DNA from: Azospirillum sp. TSH64
GTDB lineage: Bacteria > Pseudomonadota > Alphaproteobacteria > Azospirillales > Azospirillaceae
DNA length: 64,000 nucleotides
NCBI RefSeq assembly: GCF_003116035.1
Contig: NZ_LGQW01000015.1
Span: 7,300,855-7,364,854 of the forward strand
Reading direction: 5' to 3'
The translations under genes were made by a program, and so were the position numbers. Position 1 is the stretch's first letter. Each line of letters opens with the position of its first letter. Positions 30,029 through 38,942 of the stretch are shown piece after piece. The notes under the pieces are model-generated. The model ran no database searches. It was not told the DNA's origin and was given only the letters and a program-made list of their open reading frames with translations.

Positions 30029-30941
30029 TCATGTCAGGCCGCGTGAGACGCTGGCGGGTAATGCAGAGCTCGTCCTTCCCGAGGGCAGCATCTACGTTTA
30101 TGGCACATTAGAGGAAAGAAGCAGGCAATCGGTTGGGAATGTTATAGGTGTTAGCTCTCAGTTTTGTCATTTGAAGGAGCTTGGTGAAGCGAGGGTGTCT
30201 ATTGATGGCGATCCAAGTCACCTAATTGACTGCAGCATCGAGAAGGATGTCATACAGACCTTCGTCAACGAATCTCGTTCTACAGTATTCTTAGACATAA
30301 CAGGACTAAGTCATAATGTGTGGGCGCCTCTTCTCCGGATTTTATTATCCGCAGATATTGATGTTCGTGCGGTGTATATGGAGCCCAGCGACTATGCGGT
30401 AAATCCAAATCCTTTCGGTGGCGAATTGTTTGATCTCAGCGAGAAGATCGATGGCGTAAAACCACTTCCTGGTTTTGTAAATTTTGCGGAATTTGATGAT
30501 GAACTTGTAGCCTTTGTACCACTACTTGGATTCGAAGGAGCACGTTTTGCATACATACTTGAGCAGGCGCAGCCAGCAGCTGATCGAATATATCCAGTGG
30601 TCGGTGTGCCAGGTTTTCGTTTTGAATATCCATTTCACACCTATCAAGGAAATCTACGTACGCTCCTGAGCACAAGATGTTGGAGGAACGTACGTTACGT
30701 TACTGCCTATTGTCCTTTCGGTATTTATGATTTGCTGACAGAGCTGTCCGCCGAACATGGATTTTTAAGGGTAGCACCTATTGGAACTAAACCGCATGCG
30801 CTGGGGGCCATAATGTTTGCTATCAAGCATCACTCTCAGGTTGAACTTATCTATGATCATCCAAAAAGAAAAGAGAAGAGAACTGTTGGAGTGGGGAAGC
30901 GACATGTATTCCGACTAACCGAGTTTTTGCGCTCTCTCTGA
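30015..30941 (+). CDS. Rossmann/CARF-like protein, third gene of the cassette
   Basis: A 308-aa protein I do not recognise. Two segments recall nucleotide-sensing Rossmann folds. One is VFLDITGLSHNVWAPLL (residues 91-107), a hydrophobic strand ending in D-x-TG. The other is VAPIGTKPHALGAIMFAI (253-270), similar to the GTKP/S-x-x-LGA turn seen in CARF-type and related sensor proteins. FVPLLGFEGARFAYI (167-181) is a further strand-turn-helix. No nuclease or membrane segment is evident. GGAGG lies 6 nt before the ATG at 30015. It overlaps the ATPase gene by 14 nt and shares its low GC content. The CARF similarity is a hypothesis from motif shape only. Confidence 0.6.
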   Translation: MDSFNHVRPRETLAGNAELVLPEGSIYVYGTLEERSRQSVGNVIGVSSQFCHLKELGEARVSIDGDPSHLIDCSIEKDVIQTFVNESRSTVFLDITGLSHNVWAPLLRILLSADIDVRAVYMEPSDYAVNPNPFGGELFDLSEKIDGVKPLPGFVNFAEFDDELVAFVPLLGFEGARFAYILEQAQPAADRIYPVVGVPGFRFEYPFHTYQGNLRTLLSTRCWRNVRYVTAYCPFGIYDLLTELSAEHGFLRVAPIGTKPHALGAIMFAIKHHSQVELIYDHPKRKEKRTVGVGKRHVFRLTEFLRSL

Positions 30942-31000
30942 TCAGGATGAGTGTTCCGCATCTAATACTAGATGCCGATGTTAATGCAAAACCCTCACCC

Positions 31001-34000
31001 CTACCCCATCGTCTCCACTGCCCGCCGCGAAGCCACGCACCGCGCAACCTCGCTCAGCAGTTGGGCGCGGTCGATGGGCTTCGGCACGTGGCAGTCCATG
31101 CCGGCCTCGTAGCAGCGGGCGATGTCGTCGGGGAAGGTGTTGGCGGTCAGGGCGACGATGGCGACGCGGGACTCCGGACCCGGCATGGCGCGGATCAGGC
31201 GCGTCGCCTCCAGACCGTCCATCACCGGCATGTTGATGTCCATCAGGATGGCGTCGAAGGGCTCGCCCCCGTCCTCCCCCATGGCCGCCCGCGCCACCGC
31301 CTCCACCGCCTGGGCGCCGTCCTCCACCGCCGCCACCCGGTGGCCGGCCTGCTTCAGCAGCGTGACGGCCAGCAGGCGGTTCATCTCCACATCCTCCACC
31401 ACCAGGATGCGCAAGGCTCCCCCCGCGGGCGGGGCGGCAGCAGGACGGGGGGCCGGCGGTTCGGCCGCGGCCGGCGGCGGCGGGGGAAGCGGGGGCGGTG
31501 ACGGCTCGGCGGCGGGGTCCGGCTGCGGCTCCGGCTGGGACTCCGACTGCGGCTGCGGGCTCGGGGTCGCGGTCGGGCTTCGGGCCGGGCTTGGGGCCGG
31601 GACTGGAGTTTGGCCGGGGCCGCGCGGGGAGGCCGGCGGGCGCAGGCGGTCGAGATGGCCGCGCAGCTCCGCCGCGTCATAGGGCTTGGCGATCAGGTCA
31701 TAGCCGCCCATTGCCACGTCGTCGGCAACCACCGCATGGGCGGCGAAGCCCGACGCCAGCAGAACCGGGAGGTCGGGGCGCAGGCGGCGCGCCTCGCGCG
31801 CCAGCTCCGCCCCGTTCATGCCCGGCGGCATCACGATGTCGCTGAACAGCAGGTCCAGCGGCTCCGGCCCGCGCAGAACAACCAGCGCCTCGCCGGCGCC
31901 GGACGCCGCGATCACCCGGTGGCCCCAGCTGCGCAGCAGGGCGCTGCCGGTCTCGCGGATGTTGTGGTCGTCGTCCACCATCAGGATCGACAGGCCGGGA
32001 CGGCCCCCCGCCGGCTGGGCCGACGGATGGGCCGCCGGGGCGGCGGCGGGTTCGCCGCCCGTCTCGCCGGCGACGCGCTCGGGCGGGAAATGGATGGTGA
32101 CGGTGGTGCCCTGCCCCACCCGGCTCGCCAGGGTCAGCACGCCGCCATGCAGCTCCACCAGCCGGCGGGTCAGCGGCAGGCCCAGGCCGGCGCCCTCGGT
32201 CTGGCGGTTCTCCGGGGTGGCGACACGGGCGTAGGCCAGCAGGACGCGGTCCAGATCCTGTTCGGGGATGCCGACGCCGTTGTCGCGCACCTCCAGCAGC
32301 AGGCCGCCGTCCGGCGCCGGGTCGGCGGTCAGCGACACCGACCCGCCGGACGGGGTGTATTTCACCGCGTTGGACAGCAGGTTCAGCAGGATCTGGCGGA
32401 TGCGCCGCTCGTCGCCGCGCAAGTGGCGGGCGGCGGGGGCGACCTGGGCCGACAGGGCGATGCCGGCGCGGGCGGCGCGCGGGGTCAGCAGGCGGACGGC
32501 GAAGGTTGCGGCGGCGTCGAGATCGACCGGCTCGTCGTCGAGGACCAGCTGGCCGGATTCGGCGCGGACATGGTCCAGGATCTCGTTGATCAGCTCCAGC
32601 AGATGCTGGCCGCTGTCGCGGATGTTGACGGCGAAGTCGCGGTAATGGGCGGTGCCGACCGGCCCCTCCGACTCCCGCGCGATCAGGTCGGCGAAGCCGA
32701 TGACGGCGTTCATCGGCGTGCGCAGCTCGTGGCTCAGGCTCGCCAGGAATTCGGACTTGCTGCGGCTGGCCGCCTCCGCCGCGTGGCGGGCGTCCTGAAG
32801 CTCCGCCTCCATGAATTTGCGGGCGGTGACGTCGCGCTCGACGCTGACATACTCCTGCGGGGCGCCCCAGTCGTCGGTGACCAGCCGCACCGCCGCCTCC
32901 ATCCACACCCAGCGGCCGTCGGCATGGCGCAGCCGGTAGGTGGTCTTCAGGGTCGGGCGGTCGGGCGTCAGGCGCGACAGGCCGGCGGACAGGGCGTCAC
33001 GGTCGTCGGGATGCACCCGCTCCACCAGCGGGCGGCCGACCAGCTCGGCCGGCGGGCAGCCCAGGCTGTCGCGCGTCGCCTCCGAACAGAAGCGGCGCAC
33101 CCCGTCCAGCCCGATGCGGCCGATGATGTCGGTGACGCCGCGCGCCAGCAGGCGATAGCGCGCCTCGCTGGCGCGGATCGCGCGTTCGGCCTCGTGCCGG
33201 CGGGTGATGTCGCGGGCGCCGACCGACAGCAGGGCGATGGCGCCGCTCTCGTCGCGGATCGGCACCTGCGACACCTCCCACCAGCGGGTGACGCCATTGT
33301 GGGTGTGCTGCTCCTCGAAGCGGGTGGGGGCGTCGGCATCGATGCAGGATTGCAGGTCGGCCATCGCCTTGGCGGCGAGGTCGGGCGGCAGCAGGGCGTC
33401 GAGCGGCTTGCCGCGCGCCGTGGCCAGCCGCTCGCCCATCGCGCGGGCGGCGGCCTCGTTGGCGCAGTGCAGGGTGAAGCTGCCGCCGGGGTTGACCCGC
33501 AGCACGACATGGATGTCGGCGGAGCTGTCGAAGACGGCGCGGAACAGGGCGGCGCTCTCGGCCAGCATGGCCTCGTCGGCGACGCGCCGGTGCTCGCGCG
33601 CCAGCATGGTGCCGAGCAGGCCGATGCCCAGCGCGGTGAAGGCGATCAGCGGCAGCGCCGCCTCCTCCATCACCCGCATGGCGAGGTCGAAATCGGGCAG
33701 CAGCAGGACGGCCGGCAGGCTCAGCGGTGCGAGCGCCAGACCGAACAGCGCCAGGAGGCCGAAGCCGAAGGCGCCCTTGCCGCTTCTGGGGCCGCTTCCG
33801 GGGCCGGCAGCGCGCCGCTCCATCGGGCGGGCCAGCAGCGGGGCGGCGAGCGCGGTCAGGGCCAGCCCGGCAAGACCGGTCGCCGCCCCCACCCCGCCCA
33901 GCCACAGCCGCACCGCCGCGGCGATGGCGGCCGACAGCAGCGCCGCCGGCCAGCCGCCGAACAGGCCGGCCAGACCGATCATCGCGTTGCGCAGGTCGAC

Positions 34001-34192
34001 CAGCACCCCGTCGGCCACCGGGTAGGCGTCCAGCATGGAGAGGACGGCGGCCACGCCGAACAGCAGGCCGGAATAGGCCGCGAAGGCGCCGCGCCGGGTG
34101 CCGAACCGCCGCAGGACATGGCGATAGGCAAGCAGGACCAGCGCCAGCAGGCCGACGCCATGCGCAAGGGCGATGATGATGCCCGTTCCCAT
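31001..34192 (-). CDS. Membrane hybrid histidine kinase with two receiver domains
   Basis: A 1063-aa signalling protein. The N-terminus has about five or six helices resembling the 5TM-LYT sensor domain (DLRNAMIGLAGLFGGWPAALL). Two PAS domains follow (about 215-335 and 345-465), then HisKA with His488 in SLSHELRTPMN and HATPase_c with NAVKYTPSGG and GAGLGLPLTRRL. Two receiver domains follow: Asp785 (FSDIVMPPGMNG) and Asp985 (LMDINMPVMDG). They are joined by a ~70-residue linker rich in Pro, Gln, Glu and Ser. Phosphate could pass from His to either receiver. It is divergent from a second hybrid kinase. Its 3' end lies 60 bp from the foreign cassette. Confidence 0.92.
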   Translation of the reverse strand: MGTGIIIALAHGVGLLALVLLAYRHVLRRFGTRRGAFAAYSGLLFGVAAVLSMLDAYPVADGVLVDLRNAMIGLAGLFGGWPAALLSAAIAAAVRLWLGGVGAATGLAGLALTALAAPLLARPMERRAAGPGSGPRSGKGAFGFGLLALFGLALAPLSLPAVLLLPDFDLAMRVMEEAALPLIAFTALGIGLLGTMLAREHRRVADEAMLAESAALFRAVFDSSADIHVVLRVNPGGSFTLHCANEAAARAMGERLATARGKPLDALLPPDLAAKAMADLQSCIDADAPTRFEEQHTHNGVTRWWEVSQVPIRDESGAIALLSVGARDITRRHEAERAIRASEARYRLLARGVTDIIGRIGLDGVRRFCSEATRDSLGCPPAELVGRPLVERVHPDDRDALSAGLSRLTPDRPTLKTTYRLRHADGRWVWMEAAVRLVTDDWGAPQEYVSVERDVTARKFMEAELQDARHAAEAASRSKSEFLASLSHELRTPMNAVIGFADLIARESEGPVGTAHYRDFAVNIRDSGQHLLELINEILDHVRAESGQLVLDDEPVDLDAAATFAVRLLTPRAARAGIALSAQVAPAARHLRGDERRIRQILLNLLSNAVKYTPSGGSVSLTADPAPDGGLLLEVRDNGVGIPEQDLDRVLLAYARVATPENRQTEGAGLGLPLTRRLVELHGGVLTLASRVGQGTTVTIHFPPERVAGETGGEPAAAPAAHPSAQPAGGRPGLSILMVDDDHNIRETGSALLRSWGHRVIAASGAGEALVVLRGPEPLDLLFSDIVMPPGMNGAELAREARRLRPDLPVLLASGFAAHAVVADDVAMGGYDLIAKPYDAAELRGHLDRLRPPASPRGPGQTPVPAPSPARSPTATPSPQPQSESQPEPQPDPAAEPSPPPLPPPPPAAAEPPAPRPAAAPPAGGALRILVVEDVEMNRLLAVTLLKQAGHRVAAVEDGAQAVEAVARAAMGEDGGEPFDAILMDINMPVMDGLEATRLIRAMPGPESRVAIVALTANTFPDDIARCYEAGMDCHVPKPIDRAQLLSEVARCVASRRAVETMG

Positions 34193-34450
34193 TGCTCCGC
34201 TCCCCGGCGGCTACGCCAACGGCTACCCCGCTCCCAATCGAATGCGTCGAAACCCGGCGGGAATTTTTACACGCGCAACTTAACAAGAAGAAGAAACGAT
34301 TCGAAACAGTCATACTGCCTTTTTTCCTACTACTACGGATGACAGCCGCATGAACCGCTGGCATTGACGTCGCTGTCGTGTTTGGCGTCCGATTCGGCTA
34401 GAATGCCGCCGCGCGTCGTTCGTGGTCGTCGTGTTTTCGTGGGCTTCGGC

Positions 34451-36487
34451 ATGTTCTTGAAGATCTTCTCGCGGAGCCTGGTTGCCCGGTCCACCGCATC
34501 GGCGGTGGTGCTGGTGTCGGTGCTGGTCGCCGTGCCGATGGTCGTGCTGATCCAGTCCGACGTGCGCAACACCCGGGCCGAGCTGGCCATCCGCGCCGAG
34601 ATGGCGACCCGCATCGTGCTGGACGACGTGACGAACGCGCTGTGGGACCTCGACCCGGAGGAGGCGCTGACGGCGCTGAGCCCGCTGCGCTCGATCGACA
34701 GCTTCGCCGAGGCGGTGATCCTGGGCACCCATGGCGAGCGCTTCGCCATCTACCGCAAGCCGGGCTCGCCCGTGCTGGCCGATGCGGCAGCCAATCCCGC
34801 CGCCACCGCCGCCGCCACTGCCGCCGCCGTGCCGCTGACCCGGCAGGACCGCACCGGCGGATCGCGCACCATCGGCACGCTGCTGGTCCGGCTCGACACC
34901 GGGCCGACCGACGCGGCCATCCGCCACCATGTGCTGGTGCTGGGCGGCATCGGCGCCGTCACGCTGCTGCTGGTGGTGCTGGGCGTGATCTGGGCGACGC
35001 GCGGGGTGACGCTGCCGATCGCCGGCATGACCCGCGCCATGGCCGACCTGGCCGCCGGCGACGTGACGGTGACGGTGCCGGTGCGCCACCGCGACGACGA
35101 GATCGGCCGCATGGCCAAGGCGCTCGACACCTTCCGCCAGAACGCCATCGATTTGCACATCGCCAAGGAGCGGGCCGAGCAGGCGGTGGCGTCGAAGGCG
35201 AAGTTCATGGCCGCCGCCAGCCACGACCTGCGCCAGCCGGCCCAGTCGCTGCTGATGCTGACCGCCATGCTGCGCGCCACCGCCCCCAACCCCAAGGTGG
35301 CGGAATCGGCGCGCAAGATCGAACAGGTGGTGATGACGCTGAAGCAGCTGCTGGACGAGCTGCTGGAGGTGTCGCGGCTCGATGCCGGCGGCGTCACCGC
35401 CAACATTGCGGTGCACGAGGTCGCCGACCTGTTCGACGCGCTGGACTCGCAATATGGCCCGGTCGCCCGCAACAAGGGGCTGGCCTTCTGGGTGCCGCAG
35501 TACCGCGCCCCGGTGCTGACCGACCGGGTGCTGCTGCTGCGCCTGCTGGGCAACCTGATCGACAACGCGATCCGCTACACGGCCAGCGGGCAGGTGCAGG
35601 TCGCCTGCCTGGAGTCCGGCGCCAGCCTGATCGTCGAGGTGCGCGACACCGGCATCGGCATTCCCGAAGACCGGCTAGACGCCATCTGGGAGGAGTTCCA
35701 CCAGATCGGCAACCCGGAGCGCAACCGCGACAACGGCATCGGTCTCGGCCTGTCGATCGTCCGCCGGCTGGCCGGCGTGCTGGATCACCCGGTCAAGGTC
35801 CGCTCCACGCCGGGCAAGGGCTCCGTCTTCTCGGTCACCCTGCCGCTGGCGCCGGTGGAACAGGCCCTGGAGCCCGCCCTGGAGCCCGCCCTGGAGCCCG
35901 CCCTTGAGCCTGCCCGCGAGCCGCTGCGGCGGGCCGAAGGTCCGATTGTCCCCGCCCCTGCCCCCGCCCCTGCCCCTGCTGCCGTCCCGGTGGCCGCCCC
36001 GGTGGCCGTCGCCGGGCTGGCGACGCTGGCCGACGCACCGGCGAAGAGCGGCGAGATCGCCATCCTGGTGATCGACGACGACCAGTTCGTGCTGTCCGCG
36101 GTGTCGATGTTCCTCAACACCGCCGGCCATCGCGTCGTCGGCGCCTCCAGCGTCGCCCAGGGGCTGCGTGCAGTCGAAGGCGGCGATTTCCGGCCCGATG
36201 CGGTGATTGCCGACTATCACCTGTCCGCCACCGAGAACGGCCTGGATTTCATCGGCACCCTCTGGCAGCGGCTCGGGCTCAGGATCCCGGCGGTGCTGAT
36301 CTCCGGCCGGCTCGACGGCGCCGTCACCGCCCGCGCGGCGGAGATGGGCGTCATCGTCGCCGCCAAGCCGATCATGCCGGATCGCCTGTCGGCCCTGGTG
36401 GAACAGATGACGGCGGCCCGGCCGGCAGCAGTATCGGTATCGGGGGGAGCCGGCATCGCCGCTCCGCATAAGACTCCGACGATTTGA
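34451..36487 (+). CDS. HAMP hybrid histidine kinase with C-terminal receiver
   Basis: A 678-aa membrane kinase. A first membrane helix (VLVSVLVAVPMVVLI) is followed by a periplasmic sensor of ~130 residues, a second helix (VTLLLVVLGVIWAT), HAMP (about 200-250), HisKA with His258 in AASHDLRQPAQSL, HATPase_c (NAIRYTASGQV, GIGLGLSIVRRLAG) and a receiver with Asp588 in VIADYHLS. Between kinase and receiver is a tandem repeat ALEPALEPALEP and a PAPAPAPA stretch. The SHDLRQP H-box is typical of the subgroup that controls quorum or metabolic regulators. The open frame begins at 34364; the ATG at 34451 (MFLKIFSRS) is preferred. Confidence 0.88.
   Translation: MFLKIFSRSLVARSTASAVVLVSVLVAVPMVVLIQSDVRNTRAELAIRAEMATRIVLDDVTNALWDLDPEEALTALSPLRSIDSFAEAVILGTHGERFAIYRKPGSPVLADAAANPAATAAATAAAVPLTRQDRTGGSRTIGTLLVRLDTGPTDAAIRHHVLVLGGIGAVTLLLVVLGVIWATRGVTLPIAGMTRAMADLAAGDVTVTVPVRHRDDEIGRMAKALDTFRQNAIDLHIAKERAEQAVASKAKFMAAASHDLRQPAQSLLMLTAMLRATAPNPKVAESARKIEQVVMTLKQLLDELLEVSRLDAGGVTANIAVHEVADLFDALDSQYGPVARNKGLAFWVPQYRAPVLTDRVLLLRLLGNLIDNAIRYTASGQVQVACLESGASLIVEVRDTGIGIPEDRLDAIWEEFHQIGNPERNRDNGIGLGLSIVRRLAGVLDHPVKVRSTPGKGSVFSVTLPLAPVEQALEPALEPALEPALEPAREPLRRAEGPIVPAPAPAPAPAAVPVAAPVAVAGLATLADAPAKSGEIAILVIDDDQFVLSAVSMFLNTAGHRVVGASSVAQGLRAVEGGDFRPDAVIADYHLSATENGLDFIGTLWQRLGLRIPAVLISGRLDGAVTARAAEMGVIVAAKPIMPDRLSALVEQMTAARPAAVSVSGGAGIAAPHKTPTI
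35862..35920 (+). repeat. In-frame 12-bp tandem repeat encoding ALEP units
   Basis: Within the HAMP hybrid kinase, a 12-bp unit (GAGCCCGCCCTG with small variations) is repeated about five times, giving (ALEP)n followed by a PAREP variant. It forms the flexible linker before the receiver domain. The copy number could change by slippage without shifting the frame. Confidence 0.75.
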
Positions 36488-36629
36488 GGTCCCCGCCCCC
36501 CACCCTGGGGCTTAGGACCAAAAATGATCTCACATACAGGTTTATGCTGTGTCACAACATCCGAGCGGTACTCTCGGATATTTCCGCCCCCCATCCGAGG
36601 GTGAACCGAAAGCAGCTTCGGAGGATCCC

Positions 36630-37217
36630 ATGCGCGGCGCCAGCAAGACCGACATCATTCGTGCCCATGACATCGTCGCCAGCTTCGATTTCGGCTATGT
36701 CGTCGACCGCGCGGTCGCCGCGGGCATGTCCCGCCGCACGTCCGAGATCGCACTGGCCCAGTTGAAGACCTTCCTGCTGGCCTGCGCCGAGCATCCCGAC
36801 CGCGACATCGTTCCGCAATCGGCCGCCTGCGACGATCTGTGGCACGAGTTCATCGTCGCCGACACCCGCGCCTATTTCCGCTTCTGCGAGGCGGTCTATG
36901 GCGAATATCTCCATCACAACGGCGTGACCGTGCCGGCCGGACGCATGGAGGCTGCCCGCAGCGACAGCGCCCGCCTGCTCACCGGCGCCGATTGCCTGCG
37001 GGAGGCCGCGCAAGCCGACTGTCTGCGCGAAGCCAAGAGTGCGGATTGCCTGCGCGAAGCCGCGCAGGCCGACTGCCTGCGGGAAGCGAAGGCAGCGGAT
37101 TGTCTGCGCGAGGCCGCGCAGGCCGACTGTCTGCGCGAAGCCAAGCCGGCCGACTGCCTGCGCGAGGCGAAGCCCGCGGATTGCCTGCGCGAAGCACGGC
37201 CGCAGGGCGCCGCCTGA
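36630..37217 (+). CDS. Glycine-rich-domain-like protein with C-terminal Cys nonapeptide repeats
   Basis: A 195-aa protein. Residues 1-110 match the short bacterial group annotated glycine-rich domain-containing, with the mark DDLWHEFIVADTRAYFRFC followed by YGEYLHHNG (conserved Trp-His, Cys and paired His). Residues ~120-191 are eight tandem copies of a 9-residue unit, ADCLREAxx. Each copy holds one Cys, one Arg and one Glu. GGAGG lies 5 nt before the ATG at 36630, which fixes the start; the open frame to 36549 is not used. A strong terminator follows. The function of the repeats is unknown. Confidence 0.75.
   Translation: MRGASKTDIIRAHDIVASFDFGYVVDRAVAAGMSRRTSEIALAQLKTFLLACAEHPDRDIVPQSAACDDLWHEFIVADTRAYFRFCEAVYGEYLHHNGVTVPAGRMEAARSDSARLLTGADCLREAAQADCLREAKSADCLREAAQADCLREAKAADCLREAAQADCLREAKPADCLREAKPADCLREARPQGAA
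36987..37202 (+). repeat. Eight tandem 27-bp units (ADCLREA nonapeptide)
   Basis: Exactly 216 bp of 27-bp units. Last residues alternate in a pattern (AQ, KS, AQ, KA, AQ, KP, KP, RP), which suggests duplication of a two-unit block. The DNA of neighbouring units is nearly the same, so the array is young or kept uniform by slippage or conversion. Confidence 0.85.
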
Positions 37218-37240
37218 CGTTCCCGTCCCTGTAAGAACGG

Positions 37241-37276
37241 AAAAGCCCCTGTCCGCATCCGGACAGGGGCTTTTTT
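37241..37276. terminator. Rho-independent terminator, probably bidirectional
   Basis: Perfect 10-bp stem GCCCCTGTCC (37245-37254) and GGACAGGGGC (37261-37270) with a 6-nt loop. It is preceded by AAAA and followed by TTTTTT. It ends the plus-strand repeat-protein transcript, and the A-tract would allow it to stop the minus-strand peptide-binding gene as well. Confidence 0.93.
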
Positions 37277-37309
37277 CATGCGGGCGCCCTGCCCTCTGCC
37301 CTTCTCGCC

Positions 37310-38860
37310 TCAGCCGAAGTTCAGGCCGCCGAACGGCGTGATGAAATTGTCGCTCAGCACATTGCCGCGCAGCGCCACATAGTCCGGCACCACCAGCGGG
37401 ATCACCGGCAAATCCTGCATCACCAGACATTCGGCGTCCTTGTAGACCTCCGCCCGCTGGGTGGGATCGGGGATCGCCATCGCCCGCTCGATCAGGCCGT
37501 CGAACCGGGCGCTGGTCCAGCCGACGGGATTGAAGCGGCTGCTGCTGCTGAACAGCTCGTCCAGGAAGTTCATCGGGTCGGGATAGGTGGCGGTCCAGCC
37601 GAACAGGAAGGCGTCGTAATCGCGCCGGCGTGAGCGGGCGATGAACTCCTGCCGCGGCGCCATCACCAGCTTCGCCGGGATGCCGGCATTGTTCCACTGC
37701 GAGACGTAATAGACGAATTCCCGCCGGTATTCCGGCACGACGGTAACCTGGAAGGGCTCGATGCCGCGCCCCTCCGGATAGCCGGCCTCCTCCAACAGGC
37801 GCTTGGCCAGCATCGGGTCGTAGACCAGCGGCTCCAGCTTCTCGTTGGACAGCAGCGCCGGCGGGACGATGCCGTTGTGGACGCTCGCCACGCCGCGGAA
37901 GAAGCGCTCCACCATGGCGCTGCGGTCGATCAGCAGCGACATCGCCCGGCGCACCCGAAGATCGCCGAACGCCTTGACCCGCCGCGGGTCGAGCGCCACC
38001 ACCCGCATCTGCATGCGCGGCACATTCGACAGCGAGCGCTTGAAGCCGGGATCGTCCATCACCCCGCGCAGCGCATCGGTGTCGACGAAAGTGAAGTCGA
38101 TCTGGCTGTCGTTGAACAGCGTGATGCCGTCGTTGCCGATGCCGGTGGCGAGGAAGGACACCCGCTCGAACGGCACAGCACCGCCGCGCCAGCCGGGGTT
38201 GGCCTCCACATCCATGCGGATGCCGTCGCTCGACCGCACCAGCCGGTAGGGGCCGGTTCCCGCCGACAGGCTGCGGAACCAGTCGGGACCGGCCTGTTCG
38301 GCCGCCTCGACATCGACGATGTTCAGCCGGGCGAAGGGGAAGACGGCGCAGGGCTCGTCGCAGACCACCTCCAGCGTCCGGTCGTCGATCACGGTGATGC
38401 CGGACAGCTCAGCGGCGGTCTTCGCCCGCAGTTCGCGGAAGCCCCGCACCTTCGACAGCGCCAGCACGGCGAAGTTGGCGCCGTCGCCGCTGAGCGCCGC
38501 CTCGAAGCTGCGCTTGACGTCGCGCGCGATCAGCGGCCGGCCGGTGTGGAAGGTGACGCCGTCACGGATGGTCAGCCGCCAGCGGCGGGCATCGGCCGAC
38601 GCCTCCCAGGCGGTGGCGAGGCCGGGCAGGATGCGGCCCTTGGGATCGACCGTGGTCAGGCTCTCATACATCGAGCCGAGGACCTGACGCGCGACCAGAT
38701 CGCTGACGGTCAGCGGGTTGAGGCTGCCGGGCAGGGACTTGAAACCGATCCGCAGGGTGCCGGCGGCCATCGCCGGCCGGGGCAGGGCCGCGGCAAGACC
38801 AGCGCCCCCGAGCAGGCCGCCGAGCAGGCTCAAGAAATGTCGTCTCCGCACCGCCTGCAT
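37310..38860 (-). CDS. ABC transporter substrate-binding protein, family 5 (peptide/nickel type)
   Basis: A 516-aa periplasmic binding protein of the SBP_bac_5 family, used for uptake of peptides, nickel or opines. The N-terminus has RRRHFLSLLGG followed by a hydrophobic run and PAMAAG; the Arg-rich start resembles a Tat signal but lacks the strict twin-Arg consensus. Family marks are LNPLTVSDLVARQVLGSMYESL, WRLTIRDGVTFHTGRP and VRRAMSLLIDRSAMVERFF. No permease or ATPase genes are next to it, so it is an orphan subunit here. The start ATG at 38860 is clear. Confidence 0.88.
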   Translation of the reverse strand: MQAVRRRHFLSLLGGLLGGAGLAAALPRPAMAAGTLRIGFKSLPGSLNPLTVSDLVARQVLGSMYESLTTVDPKGRILPGLATAWEASADARRWRLTIRDGVTFHTGRPLIARDVKRSFEAALSGDGANFAVLALSKVRGFRELRAKTAAELSGITVIDDRTLEVVCDEPCAVFPFARLNIVDVEAAEQAGPDWFRSLSAGTGPYRLVRSSDGIRMDVEANPGWRGGAVPFERVSFLATGIGNDGITLFNDSQIDFTFVDTDALRGVMDDPGFKRSLSNVPRMQMRVVALDPRRVKAFGDLRVRRAMSLLIDRSAMVERFFRGVASVHNGIVPPALLSNEKLEPLVYDPMLAKRLLEEAGYPEGRGIEPFQVTVVPEYRREFVYYVSQWNNAGIPAKLVMAPRQEFIARSRRRDYDAFLFGWTATYPDPMNFLDELFSSSSRFNPVGWTSARFDGLIERAMAIPDPTQRAEVYKDAECLVMQDLPVIPLVVPDYVALRGNVLSDNFITPFGGLNFG

Positions 38861-38942
38861 CGCTGACCCGTACCCCCGATAGTCTTGCAGGCAATCCTTA
38901 ACACGGGGCGGGGCAGGCGGTCACCCTGGCCGAGCGCCAGAT

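Noticed and set aside
31610-34342. 910-codon plus-strand frame opposite the hybrid kinase
   Set aside because: Shadow frame created by GC-rich third positions; the minus-strand kinase has complete, ordered domains.
35863-37209. Tandem repeats at 35.87 and 36.99 kb as possible CRISPR arrays
   Set aside because: Both are contiguous in-frame coding repeats without unique spacers.
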